DNA of 64,000 nucleotides from NCBI RefSeq assembly GCF_900291975.1, contig NZ_OMPN01000001.1:1-64000 (forward strand). Reading direction: 5' to 3'. The translations under genes were made by a program, and so were the position numbers. Below are positions 34,396 to 42,301 of the stretch, piece by piece. Under the pieces are notes generated by a model. It was not told the DNA's origin. It saw only the letters and a list, made by a program, of their open reading frames with translations, and made no database searches. Within the stretch, counting starts at the first letter, position 1; every line of letters starts with the position of its first letter. The DNA is from Agathobaculum massiliense. Its GTDB lineage: Bacteria > Bacillota > Clostridia > Oscillospirales > Butyricicoccaceae.

Positions 34396-34753
34396 TTTTG
34401 AACACAAAAACATACGGGGATATAAAAAGATTTGAGAGTATCTTCCACAATGAAAAATGCCGGAAAAGCCTGTAACAATAGGCTATACCGGCATATAAGA
34501 ACTTTTGAAAAGATAATCAAAAATTACTTTGTGATTTCATATAAAAAACGAAAAAAACAGTTTTAATGTGCGAATTATCCGTTTGTGTTTTGCCATGCCG
34601 TTCCTATGAATATGTGTGAAACGCGGCACTGGATACCGGTGTGGCGGCAAAATGCAGCAGGCTCGACGGCGTATCCATAGCAGCCGGTTAGGTCTGCAGT
34701 AATGGAAAAACGGGACAGAAAAAGATTGTCTGTTGGGGAGAATGTGTTTCCAT
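34396..34753. other. ICE right end and attR region
   Basis: A/T-rich DNA up to about 34566 belongs to the element and includes a compound hairpin: ATGCCGG/CCGGCAT (34457-34463 with 34488-34494) enclosing AGCCT/AGGCT. After about 34570 the composition becomes G/C-rich like the chromosome. The junction is most likely near the A-run/TTTTAAT around 34547-34566. The remaining ~185 bp to the yolD-like gene show no gene or tRNA. Confidence 0.5.
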
Positions 34754-35212
34754 CTATATATCGACGCCGCGGAATAAGGGGCTTTCGATTGCGAGGAGGT
34801 CGTCGATCGCAATAACAGTGCCATCCATCAATAGAATCTTTCTTTCATGCTCGTTAAACCTTTTGATTGTACCGGATACTGTGGCGTAAGCGCCGCCCTC
34901 TTTTTTTCTGTCTGGGATGAAATAGGTGACGGCGATATGCGGATGCTGACCGGAACGCTCCCGCAGGAGCCGTAGCCGCCTATCGATCACGGCTTTTTCG
35001 TTTTCGTCCAGATCAATCTTCCGGTCGGTGAGCCGTGCTGTCTCCTTTAGCGTATCGCCATGCCCTGTCAGCGCGGCGAACGGGGCGAACTGCGCGGCAC
35101 GGTCCAGCATCGGCATGGAGGGATGCTTTAAAGACCTGTGATGCGGCCGTTTGAGGATATCGTCATACCGGCGGATTTTGTCCGCCTGCCCATAACGGTT
35201 TACGCCTTTCAC
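34754..35212 (-). CDS. YolD-like protein
   Basis: A 152-residue protein with the YolD-like pattern: PMLDRAAQFAPFAALTGHGD near residues 34-53, then LDENEKAVIDRRL and a beta-rich C-terminus (GTIKRFNEHERKILLMDGTV). YolD-like proteins are found with UvrX/YqjW-type Y-family polymerases in Bacillota and are proposed to assist them. Its ATG overlaps the polymerase stop by four bases (ATGA). It is the last gene of the SOS-type operon, next to the ICE end. Confidence 0.82.
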   Translation of the reverse strand: MKGVNRYGQADKIRRYDDILKRPHHRSLKHPSMPMLDRAAQFAPFAALTGHGDTLKETARLTDRKIDLDENEKAVIDRRLRLLRERSGQHPHIAVTYFIPDRKKEGGAYATVSGTIKRFNEHERKILLMDGTVIAIDDLLAIESPLFRGVDI

Positions 35213-36747
35213 GCCCGATGCCCTCCGATCTGGCAGTTGCGCTCCCTCGCGGTAGCGGATTCCTGTAGGCTGGTGCCTTTCAGAATCGCGTTTTTGCCAT
35301 GTTTGCTTTTGATGGATAACACAGCCTGCTGCATTTTCCTTTCCCGCGCTAACAGGGCGTCCTGCTGCCGGCGCTGCTGCGACAATACGTTATAATCGGT
35401 GAAAAGATCAAGCTGCTCGAAAGTCGGCTGGTGTATCGCCGCATCTTCTTCAAGCACATGGTTTGCGGACAGGTAGATCCGCCGTATGGTAAGCGTTTTG
35501 TTTACAATGCGGTCGTACAGTTCCAGAACGGCATTGGAGATAAGATGCGCGGAGAAGGTATGCCGGTCCAGGTTGGCGGTTCCGTGCGCATGCTTGGGGA
35601 TTGTCCGTCCATAGCGGTCTGCGGTGACTGCACCGTGATACGCCCGACGCGTTTCAGGATGGGTCAGGTTTTCCCGATCATATCCGACGGTCAGGACGAT
35701 CTGGTCGATGACGAGCCTGCGTCCGACCAGGTCGAGCGCGAGCAGATCTGCCATTTCCTGCACCACCAGCCTGGCCTGTGAAAAGCTGTAGGGGGATTTC
35801 AATACCTGCCCCGAAGAAATGCTTTTCGAGGAGGGGCGGTACCTTTTGATATCCGCGATGGTGCAGGGCTCCCAGCCCCATGCGTGGTCGATCAGCAGCT
35901 CCGCATTGATGCCGAACATCTGATAGAGCAGGTCTTCGTTATAATAATCATTCGGCTTGCCGAGGGAGCAGCGCGCGATATCGCCCATAGTGTATATCCC
36001 GTGCTGCGCCAGCTTTCTGGCGTAGCCCCGCCCCACACGCCAGAAATCGGTCAGAGGCTGATGCCGCCATAGCAGGCGACGGTAAGTGATTTCATTCAGG
36101 CGCGCAATGCGCACTCCCTTGCTGTCCGGCCGGATATGCTTTGCGACGATATCCATGGCGACCTTGGACAGATAAAGGTTGGTTCCGATTCCAGCGGTCA
36201 CAGTAATACCGGTCGTCTGCAGCACATCGCGGGCGATCATCGACGCAAGCTCACGCGCGGAAAGCCCGTAATAGGGCAGGTAGTCTGTCGCGTCGATAAA
36301 TACCTCGTCTATGGAATAAACATGGATATCTTCGGGTGCGATATATTTCAGATAGAGCTGGTAGATTCGGGCGCTCCATTCAATATAGTGCGCCATTTGA
36401 GGCGGCGCTGTGATAAACCCAACCGCCAGTGACGGGGAGGCCTTCAGTACGGTATCGTCGCAGGATTCACCGGCCAGGATATGGTTGGGCGCGTTTTGCC
36501 TCCGGTTGCGGTTGACCTCCCCGACCCGCTGCAGCACTTCAAACAGGCGCGCCCTGCCGGCGATCCCGTAAGCCTTGAGGGAGGGGGATACCGCAAGGCA
36601 GATCGTTTTTGCCGTCCGGCTGGCGTCCGCTACGACGAGATTGGTTGTCAGCGGGTCAAGGCCACGCTCCACACATTCGACCGCGGCGTAAAATGATTTC
36701 AAGTCGATCGCGATATAGGTGCGCTCTTGGGGGGTATCTGTCGACAT
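35209..36747 (-). CDS. Y-family DNA polymerase (UmuC/UvrX/YqjW-like)
   Basis: A 512-residue lesion-bypass polymerase. The palm begins AIDLKSFYAAVECVERG with the first catalytic Asp (and the steric-gate region Phe-Tyr). The second catalytic pair is in VYSIDEVFIDATDYL. The helix-hairpin-helix region is GIGTNLYLSKVAMDIVAKHI, and a little-finger domain ends the core near 430. About 70 C-terminal residues may contain a sliding-clamp contact (QLDLFTDY). It is 59 bp downstream of the helicase gene in the same operon and coupled to the YolD-like gene, consistent with SOS mutagenesis. Confidence 0.92.
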   Translation of the reverse strand: MSTDTPQERTYIAIDLKSFYAAVECVERGLDPLTTNLVVADASRTAKTICLAVSPSLKAYGIAGRARLFEVLQRVGEVNRNRRQNAPNHILAGESCDDTVLKASPSLAVGFITAPPQMAHYIEWSARIYQLYLKYIAPEDIHVYSIDEVFIDATDYLPYYGLSARELASMIARDVLQTTGITVTAGIGTNLYLSKVAMDIVAKHIRPDSKGVRIARLNEITYRRLLWRHQPLTDFWRVGRGYARKLAQHGIYTMGDIARCSLGKPNDYYNEDLLYQMFGINAELLIDHAWGWEPCTIADIKRYRPSSKSISSGQVLKSPYSFSQARLVVQEMADLLALDLVGRRLVIDQIVLTVGYDRENLTHPETRRAYHGAVTADRYGRTIPKHAHGTANLDRHTFSAHLISNAVLELYDRIVNKTLTIRRIYLSANHVLEEDAAIHQPTFEQLDLFTDYNVLSQQRRQQDALLARERKMQQAVLSIKSKHGKNAILKGTSLQESATARERNCQIGGHRA

Positions 36748-36806
36748 ATTCTCACCTCACAGGCAAAGGGGGATGGGGATAAAAAGGCGGCTGCGCTCCC
36801 AGCGCG

Positions 36807-38960
36807 CTAAAGCGGTGTGATCCGGACGCGGAAGGAGATGCTGCGCGGCGTTGGGATATCGTCGAACTGAACGGTGTAGGTGGAAGCTTCCCGATCGATG
36901 GCAAGGATGGCGCCGTCGCCAAAAATAGGATGCGAGATCCGCTGTCCCGCTGAAAAAGAAGGGCCGGCCGCCAAGGCGCTGAGCTGACGCTGGTGAAAGC
37001 GGATATGGTCCGAGGCTTCGGCCACAAGGCTTTCCGGAAGCTCGGCGGTATACTGTAGCAGCAGGCGGTCGATATCGAAAACGAAGCGGGAGGGGATGCG
37101 GGAGGAGCCATCTATGTTGCGGCCTGCATTGTCCGATAGGAACAGCCCGCCTTCCGCGCGGGTCATGGCGACAAAAGCGAGCCGCCGCTCCTCCTCCATG
37201 GCCGGCAGGGTTTTCGTTTTGACAGAGGGGAACACGCCCTCGCAAAGCGAACAGAGGAAAACATACGGGAATTCCAGCCCCTTTGCCGTATGGACGGTCA
37301 TCATTTTAACGGTATTGCGCCGCTCCGATGTATCGCTGTTGGAAAAAAGCGCGACATGGGAAAGATAATCCTCCAAAGTACATTCTTCGCCGCAGGCGGC
37401 TTCATATTCATAGATGGACTGCTTCAGCTCCGCCAAATTATCCAGCCGGTCCTGATTGCCCTCCGTCCGCAGCATTTCCTCATAGCCGCTCCGGTTGAGC
37501 AGCATGCCGAGAACCTCGGAGACAGGCTTGCCGGCATATCTGGCCGCGGTTTCCTCAATCAACTGGATGAACGGGCGCGCTTTCGTGTTTCGGAACAGTT
37601 CGTCTTCCAAACAACGATGCAGCGCTTCGTACAGCGAGCAGCCGTTTTGTTCCGCATAGAGCTTCAGGAAGCGCATCCGCTTTTCACCGAGGTTTCGTTT
37701 GGGGGTATTGACAATACGCTGGAAAGAAAGGTCGTCCCGATAGGCCGTCATGCGGAGGTAAGAGAGTGCGTCCTTGATCTCTTTCCGGTCAAAAAACTGC
37801 GCGCCGCTGTATATAACATAGGGAAGCTTGCGCCTGCGAAAGACTTCTTCCAAGGTTCGCGTTACATAATGCGCACGGTAAAGGATTGTAATATCCTGAT
37901 AAGGGACGCCCTGCTGCTCCAGCTCCGCGATTTTTGCGGCGATCCATTCCGCCTCCTGCTCCGCGGATTCCGCATGGTGAAAAAACACCGGACCGCTATC
38001 CGGCAAAGTCGAGAGGAGTTCCTTTTTGATGCGGTGGACATTTTTGGAGATCAGGGAATTGGCTGCCCGCAGGATTTGCGGGGAGGAACGGTAGTTCTGC
38101 ATCATCATGATGGTTTTGCAGTTCGGAAACGCTTTGTCAAAATCCAGCAGGTATTTTACATTGGCGCCGCGCCAGGTATAGATCGTCTGATCGGGGTCCC
38201 CGACGATGAACAGGTTCCTGTGATAGCCGCAGAGTACGCACATCAGCTTATACTGCAGCTCGTCGATATCCTGGAATTCATCGATCATTATATATTCCAA
38301 GCGCCTTTGCCATTTCAGACGGATGCCGGCGTCCTGCTCAAAAAGATACAGCGTAAATTTGATCAGATCGTTATAATCTAGGCCAAAGCACTTTTTTTCC
38401 TGATACAGATAGCCGTAAAAAATGATATCCTCCACAGCGGCGGCAGAGAGATATTTCTCGCGCAGCCCCTCCAGCGGCATGGCCAGCATATCCTGGTAAT
38501 AGTCCGGCTCCTGAAACAGCTTGCGTATTTCGATCATATCCCGCGCCCTGCTGAACGTCATATGGCGCAGGGTGAGGTTTCGTTCCTCATAAACGGTTTG
38601 CAGCATGGTGTCGATATCCGAATTATCCAGCACGAGGAAGCGCTTGGGATACTGCACGGCATGGCTGTCCTCCTGCAAAACGGATACGCAAAAGCTGTGA
38701 AAGGTGCAGATATAGCCTGCGTCGCTATCTCCGGTAAGCTGGCGGATTCGCTGACGCATTTCACCCGCTGATTTATTCGTAAAGGTAACGCACAGAATAT
38801 TGCCGGGCAGGATGCCAGCTTCGTTTACCAGATAGGCAAACCGGTGCGCGAGCGCGCGCGTCTTTCCGGAGCCGGCGCCCGCAACGACGCGGATCAGGCC
38901 CTCGGTCGTTGTGACCGCCTCACGCTGCGCGGCGTTTAAGTTTTTCAGGACATCCTGCAT
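36807..38960 (-). CDS. UvrD/PcrA-like ATP-dependent 3'-5' DNA helicase
   Basis: A 717-residue superfamily 1A helicase. Motifs: Q-motif LNAAQREAVTT, Walker A VVAGAGSGKTRAL, Ia ILCVTFTNKSAGEMRQRIRQ, Walker B MIDEFQDID, III IVGDPDQTIYTWRGA, V VKMMTVHTAKGLEFPYVFLC and VI AFVAMTRAEG. A C-terminal domain with SAGQRISHPIFGDGAILAID resembles the PcrA/UvrD tail that contacts RNA polymerase. It may act in repair or removal of stalled complexes. It is first in the operon with the Y-family polymerase and YolD-like protein, under a LexA-box promoter. A second PcrA is presumably elsewhere. Confidence 0.92.
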   Translation of the reverse strand: MQDVLKNLNAAQREAVTTTEGLIRVVAGAGSGKTRALAHRFAYLVNEAGILPGNILCVTFTNKSAGEMRQRIRQLTGDSDAGYICTFHSFCVSVLQEDSHAVQYPKRFLVLDNSDIDTMLQTVYEERNLTLRHMTFSRARDMIEIRKLFQEPDYYQDMLAMPLEGLREKYLSAAAVEDIIFYGYLYQEKKCFGLDYNDLIKFTLYLFEQDAGIRLKWQRRLEYIMIDEFQDIDELQYKLMCVLCGYHRNLFIVGDPDQTIYTWRGANVKYLLDFDKAFPNCKTIMMMQNYRSSPQILRAANSLISKNVHRIKKELLSTLPDSGPVFFHHAESAEQEAEWIAAKIAELEQQGVPYQDITILYRAHYVTRTLEEVFRRRKLPYVIYSGAQFFDRKEIKDALSYLRMTAYRDDLSFQRIVNTPKRNLGEKRMRFLKLYAEQNGCSLYEALHRCLEDELFRNTKARPFIQLIEETAARYAGKPVSEVLGMLLNRSGYEEMLRTEGNQDRLDNLAELKQSIYEYEAACGEECTLEDYLSHVALFSNSDTSERRNTVKMMTVHTAKGLEFPYVFLCSLCEGVFPSVKTKTLPAMEEERRLAFVAMTRAEGGLFLSDNAGRNIDGSSRIPSRFVFDIDRLLLQYTAELPESLVAEASDHIRFHQRQLSALAAGPSFSAGQRISHPIFGDGAILAIDREASTYTVQFDDIPTPRSISFRVRITPL

Positions 38961-39024
38961 AGCGACCCCACCTTTTTTCTGTTGCGTGTGCGGGCGTCCG
39001 GCGGCTTCCGCACCCGCTGTTTAC

Positions 39025-39064
39025 AGTATAGCATAAAGATTTGAGATATGCAAACATTTGTTCG
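39025..39064 (-). promoter_or_regulatory. SOS promoter with LexA/DinR box
   Basis: On the minus strand, TTGCAT (39053-39048) and TATACT (39030-39025) are 17 bases apart. Overlapping the -35 is CGAACAAATGTTTG (39064-39051), matching the Bacillus DinR/LexA consensus CGAACRNRYGTTYC in all but the last base. It would place the helicase-polymerase-YolD operon under DNA-damage control. Confidence 0.75.
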
Positions 39065-39111
39065 TGTTTTTGACCGATGATCGCGTGGCCCGCTTTGCGA
39101 GAGGATTCGGC

Positions 39112-39140
39112 TTGTCCGAACACCGTGTTTTTGCTATAAT
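39112..39140 (+). promoter_or_regulatory. SigA-type promoter of the GTPase-NYN gene
   Basis: TTGTCC (39112-39117), 17-base spacer, TATAAT (39135-39140), 40 bp before the ATG. The LexA box of the divergent operon is 48 bp upstream. Confidence 0.65.
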
Positions 39141-39179
39141 AATTTTATAATACAACGAATTACAGCAAATGAGGAAATT

Positions 39180-41762
39180 ATGAAACGAATTGTCGTCGGA
39201 ATTCTGGCACATGTGGATGCCGGTAAAACCACGCTGGCCGAAGCGATGTTGTACCGGGCGGGTGTGCTGCGCAGGCTTGGCAGAGTGGACCACAGGGATG
39301 CTTTTCTCGATACGGCCGCGCTGGAACGGGAGCGCGGTATCACGATTTTTTCCAAGCAGGCGGTTTTTGATCTGGCGGGAACCTCTGTCACCCTGCTGGA
39401 TACGCCGGGACATGTGGATTTCTCTGCGGAGATGGAGCGCACGCTTCAGGTGCTCGACTATGCGGTTCTGGTGATCAGCGGTACGGACGGCGTACAGGCG
39501 CACACCCATACGCTTTGGCGACTGCTTGCGCGGCATCAGATCCCTGTAGTGGTTTTTGTCAACAAGATGGACCTCGCTAGTACGGAGCGGGCGGGACTGC
39601 TCGCCGAACTGAAAAAGCAGCTGGGGGAGGGCTGCGTTGATTTCAACGGAAACGCCGCGCGGCAGGCGTTTGAAGAAAACTTGGCGGTATGCGATGAAAC
39701 GCTGCTGGAGCGGTATCTGGACGGACAGGCCGTGCGGGATAAGGATATTGCCGCACTGATTCGGACAAGAACGGTTTTCCCATGCTATTTCGGCTCCGCA
39801 CTGCATCTACAGGGTGTGGAGGACCTGCTGGACGGATTGGACCGCTATACGGACATGCCGGCGGATGGCGCGGCTTTTGGAGCGAGGGTGTTCAAAGTCG
39901 CGCGGGATGAGCAGGGAAACCGGCTGACCTATCTCAAGCTGACCGGCGGTACGCTGCGTGTGCGCGAGGTGGTCAGCGGCAGCGAGGACGGCGGCTGGCA
40001 GGAAAAAGTCAACCAGCTTCGGATCTATTCCGGCATGAAGTACCGGACGGTGGAAACAGCGGAATGCGGTATGGTTTGCGCGGCGACAGGGCTGACGCAT
40101 ACCATGCCGGGCATGGGGCTGGGGAGCGTGGCGGGCGCGCTATCACCGGCGCTGGAACCAGTGCTGACCTATCGGATGCGGCTGCCGGATGGCTGCGACC
40201 CGCATGCGATGCTGCAAAACATGCGGCTGCTGGAGGAGGAAGACCCGCAGCTTCGGGTATCGTGGAATGAAGCGTCTGCGGAGATCCACCTGCAGCTTAT
40301 GGGCGAGGTTCAACTGGAAATACTGGCACGGCTGATTGAGGAACGCTTTGGGGCGGCCGTGCAGTTTGACACGGGCAGGATTGTTTATAAAGAGACGATC
40401 GCTTCGCCGGCTGTTGGTATCGGTCATTTTGAGCCGCTGCGCCACTATGCGGAGGTGCATTTGCTGCTCGAGCCGGGCGAGCGGGGCAGCGGCCTTGTGT
40501 TTGCTTCCGCCTGCCCGACCGATGTGTTGGACCTGAACTGGCAGCGGCTCATCCTGACCCATCTGGGAGAGAAGACGCATATCGGTGTGTTGACCGGCGC
40601 GCCGGTCACGGATATGAAGATCACACTGCTCACCGGTCGGGCGCACGTTAAGCATACCGAGGGCGGAGATTTTAGGGAAGCGACCTACCGCGCGGTGCGG
40701 CAGGGCTTGATGCAGGCGGACAGCATTCTTTTGGAGCCGTATTATGCTTTTCGACTTGAGGTGCCGGAAAGCTGTGTCGGGCGGGCGATGAGCGATATTC
40801 AGCGGTTGGATGGTTCGTTTGAGATACCGGAAAGCAAAGACGGCCGCGCGGTACTGACCGGAAAGGCGCCAGTGTCCACCCTGCGCGATTACTGGACTGA
40901 GGTTGCGGCGTATACGCGCGGTGAGGGGCGGCTTTCCTGCGAGCTGTCCGGCTACGAGCCGTGCCATAATGCGGCGGAAGTGATCGCGGCGGCGGCATAC
41001 GACGCCGCGCATGACGTGGAAAACACACCGGATTCGGTTTTTTGCTCGCATGGCGCGGGGCATGTCGTCAAATGGGACGAAGTACCCGCGCAGGCGCATC
41101 TGGACAGCGGCCTCCGGCTGGGCGGCGGAAAAGAACAGACGGATACGCCGCCGGCACGGCAGACACGCTCCCGAGCAGGTTCGGGCCTGGAGGAGGACGC
41201 GGAGCTTCGCGCGTTGTTTGAACGCACCTATGGCCCGATCAAGGACCGGGGGTTCGAGGCGTTCCAGCAAAGCCGCAGGAAAAGCGCTACGCTCGAGCAG
41301 CTGTATGTGACCCGCATCCGCGCGGAGGATTACCTGCTGGTGGACGGCTACAACATCATATTCTCCTGGGACGAGCTGCACGACATCGCGGCGGGGGACA
41401 TCAACGCCGCGCGGGAAGCGCTGCTCAACCTGCTCAGCGATTATCAAAGCGTGCGCAAGTGCCATTTGATCGTGGTGTTTGACGCGTATAAGGTTAAGGG
41501 CGGCGTCGGCTCGGTCGAGAAGCTACATGGCCTGGATGTCGTTTACACCAAGGAGGCGGAGACTGCGGATATGTATATTGAGCAGGCATCCTATGACTTG
41601 TCCCGCAAGCATCGGGTTCGGGTCGCGACCTCGGACGGTATGGAGCAGATGATTATTCTGGGGCATGGGGCGGAACGCATGTCTGCGACCGAGCTGAAAT
41701 GGGAAGTGCAGCAGGCAAGCGAACATATTCAAAGCGTTTTGCGGGAGATGAAAAACCGGTGA
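39180..41762 (+). CDS. TetM/EF-G-like translational GTPase fused to a YacP/Rae1-type NYN ribonuclease domain
   Basis: An 860-residue protein. Residues 1-640 follow the ribosomal-protection/EF-G plan: P-loop GILAHVDAGKTT, LERERGITIFSKQ, DTPGHVDFSAEMER, NKMD, then domains II-V. A linker (~640-710) leads to a YacP-like NYN domain (~715-860) with acidic residues Asp722 (LLVDGYNIIFS), Asp768 (VVFDAYKVKGG), Asp797 (ETADMYIEQA) and Asp819 (ATSDGMEQ). B. subtilis YacP (Rae1) cleaves mRNA in the ribosomal A site, where TetM-type GTPases also bind. A combined ribosome-rescue or mRNA-cleavage function is inference. It is a single-gene unit with its own promoter, not next to known resistance genes, so I do not call it tet. 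Confidence 0.88.
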   Translation: MKRIVVGILAHVDAGKTTLAEAMLYRAGVLRRLGRVDHRDAFLDTAALERERGITIFSKQAVFDLAGTSVTLLDTPGHVDFSAEMERTLQVLDYAVLVISGTDGVQAHTHTLWRLLARHQIPVVVFVNKMDLASTERAGLLAELKKQLGEGCVDFNGNAARQAFEENLAVCDETLLERYLDGQAVRDKDIAALIRTRTVFPCYFGSALHLQGVEDLLDGLDRYTDMPADGAAFGARVFKVARDEQGNRLTYLKLTGGTLRVREVVSGSEDGGWQEKVNQLRIYSGMKYRTVETAECGMVCAATGLTHTMPGMGLGSVAGALSPALEPVLTYRMRLPDGCDPHAMLQNMRLLEEEDPQLRVSWNEASAEIHLQLMGEVQLEILARLIEERFGAAVQFDTGRIVYKETIASPAVGIGHFEPLRHYAEVHLLLEPGERGSGLVFASACPTDVLDLNWQRLILTHLGEKTHIGVLTGAPVTDMKITLLTGRAHVKHTEGGDFREATYRAVRQGLMQADSILLEPYYAFRLEVPESCVGRAMSDIQRLDGSFEIPESKDGRAVLTGKAPVSTLRDYWTEVAAYTRGEGRLSCELSGYEPCHNAAEVIAAAAYDAAHDVENTPDSVFCSHGAGHVVKWDEVPAQAHLDSGLRLGGGKEQTDTPPARQTRSRAGSGLEEDAELRALFERTYGPIKDRGFEAFQQSRRKSATLEQLYVTRIRAEDYLLVDGYNIIFSWDELHDIAAGDINAAREALLNLLSDYQSVRKCHLIVVFDAYKVKGGVGSVEKLHGLDVVYTKEAETADMYIEQASYDLSRKHRVRVATSDGMEQMIILGHGAERMSATELKWEVQQASEHIQSVLREMKNR

Positions 41763-41786
41763 ACGGGTAGCTCTGCGCTTTACTGC

Positions 41787-41815
41787 TTGAATTCATAGTA
41801 ATTCTGTGGCATAAT
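41787..41815 (+). promoter_or_regulatory. Promoter of the Rrf2 regulator gene
   Basis: TTGAAT (41787-41792), 17-base spacer, CATAAT (41810-41815) with TGG before it (extended -10). The ATG is 22 bp downstream. Confidence 0.65.
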
Positions 41816-41837
41816 AGTGGAAAGAGGGGAATGCCAT

Positions 41838-42266
41838 ATGAAGATTTCTACAAAAGGCAGGTATGCGCTGCGCCTGATGATCGACCTTGCGCAGCATGAC
41901 GCAGGGGGCTTTATCCCGCTACGGGATATTTCCAGGCGCCAGGAGATATCGGCAAAATATCTGGAGCAGATTGTTGTGCAGCTTTCGCGGGCGGGCTTTG
42001 TCCGGTCGATCCGCGGTGCGCAGGGTGGGTACCAGCTTTCCCGACCGCCGGCGGAATATACGGTCGGCGATATCCTGCGTATCACGGAGGGGTCGCTCGC
42101 TCCGGTCGCGTGTTTGGAGAGCGAGCCGGTCGAATGTTCGCGCGCGGGCGACTGTATCACATTGGATTTTTGGCGCGGCTTATTTGATACGATCAATCAG
42201 TATGTCGATTCCGTGACGCTCGAGGATTTGATCCACAGGGGACAGTCGCTGGATTTTTCCATTTGA
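41838..42266 (+). CDS. Rrf2-family transcriptional regulator (IscR/CymR-like)
   Basis: A 142-residue regulator. The N-terminal winged helix-turn-helix is MKISTKGRYALRLMIDLA, then ISAKYLEQIVVQLSRAGFVR and GAQGGYQLSRPP. The C-terminal half has three cysteines, CLESEPVECSRAGDC. This C-x7-C-x5-C spacing differs slightly from the IscR Fe-S pattern but suggests cluster binding. ATG 41838 starts the conserved domain; an ATG at 41817 would overlap the promoter spacing. It stands alone with a strong terminator after it, so it may regulate itself and distant Fe-S or cysteine genes. Confidence 0.9.
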   Translation: MKISTKGRYALRLMIDLAQHDAGGFIPLRDISRRQEISAKYLEQIVVQLSRAGFVRSIRGAQGGYQLSRPPAEYTVGDILRITEGSLAPVACLESEPVECSRAGDCITLDFWRGLFDTINQYVDSVTLEDLIHRGQSLDFSI

Positions 42267-42295
42267 AAAGCCGCAGGCTTAGGCCTGCGGCTTTT
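42266..42295. terminator. Bidirectional terminator between rrf2-like and flippase genes
   Basis: A perfect 13-bp stem (42266-42278 with 42283-42295, loop of four) is flanked by A and T runs. It begins at the last base of the Rrf2 stop codon and is seven bases from the convergent flippase stop. Confidence 0.85.
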
Positions 42296-42301
42296 ATTTG
42301 C

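Larger units (their letters stand above)
1..34566. mobile_element. Tn1549/CTn-type ICE (left end outside window), carrying a nested mobilizable element
   Basis: A full conjugation gene set runs rightward from about 5.4 to 22.9 kb. A MOBP relaxase/MobC pair lies leftward at 23.7-25.4 kb, and sigma/HTH regulators, Xis and a Tn916-family tyrosine integrase lie at the right end. This gene order is the one known for Tn1549 and the Clostridioides difficile CTn elements. The right end is not pinned to the base: it lies after the integrase stop (34360) and before the chromosomal yolD-like gene (34754). I place it near the A/T-rich stretch ending at about 34566. The left end is not in the window. The first 5.3 kb looks like a second, mobilizable element inserted in the ICE. 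Confidence 0.85.

Noticed and set aside
34361-34753. tRNA gene as the ICE attachment site
   Set aside because: No tRNA-like cloverleaf or T-loop is visible. Tn916/Tn1549-type integrases normally use A/T-rich non-tRNA targets.
40143-41465. 440-residue leftward open frame opposite the GTPase-NYN gene
   Set aside because: The + strand shows well-conserved translational GTPase motifs; the antisense frame is Arg/His-rich and has no recognisable features or SD.
39180-41762. Acquired tetracycline-resistance gene tet(M)/tet(O)
   Set aside because: The protein is about 220 residues longer because of a YacP domain, has host-like base composition, and lies outside the ICE. It is a TetM-like homologue, not a recognisable tet allele.
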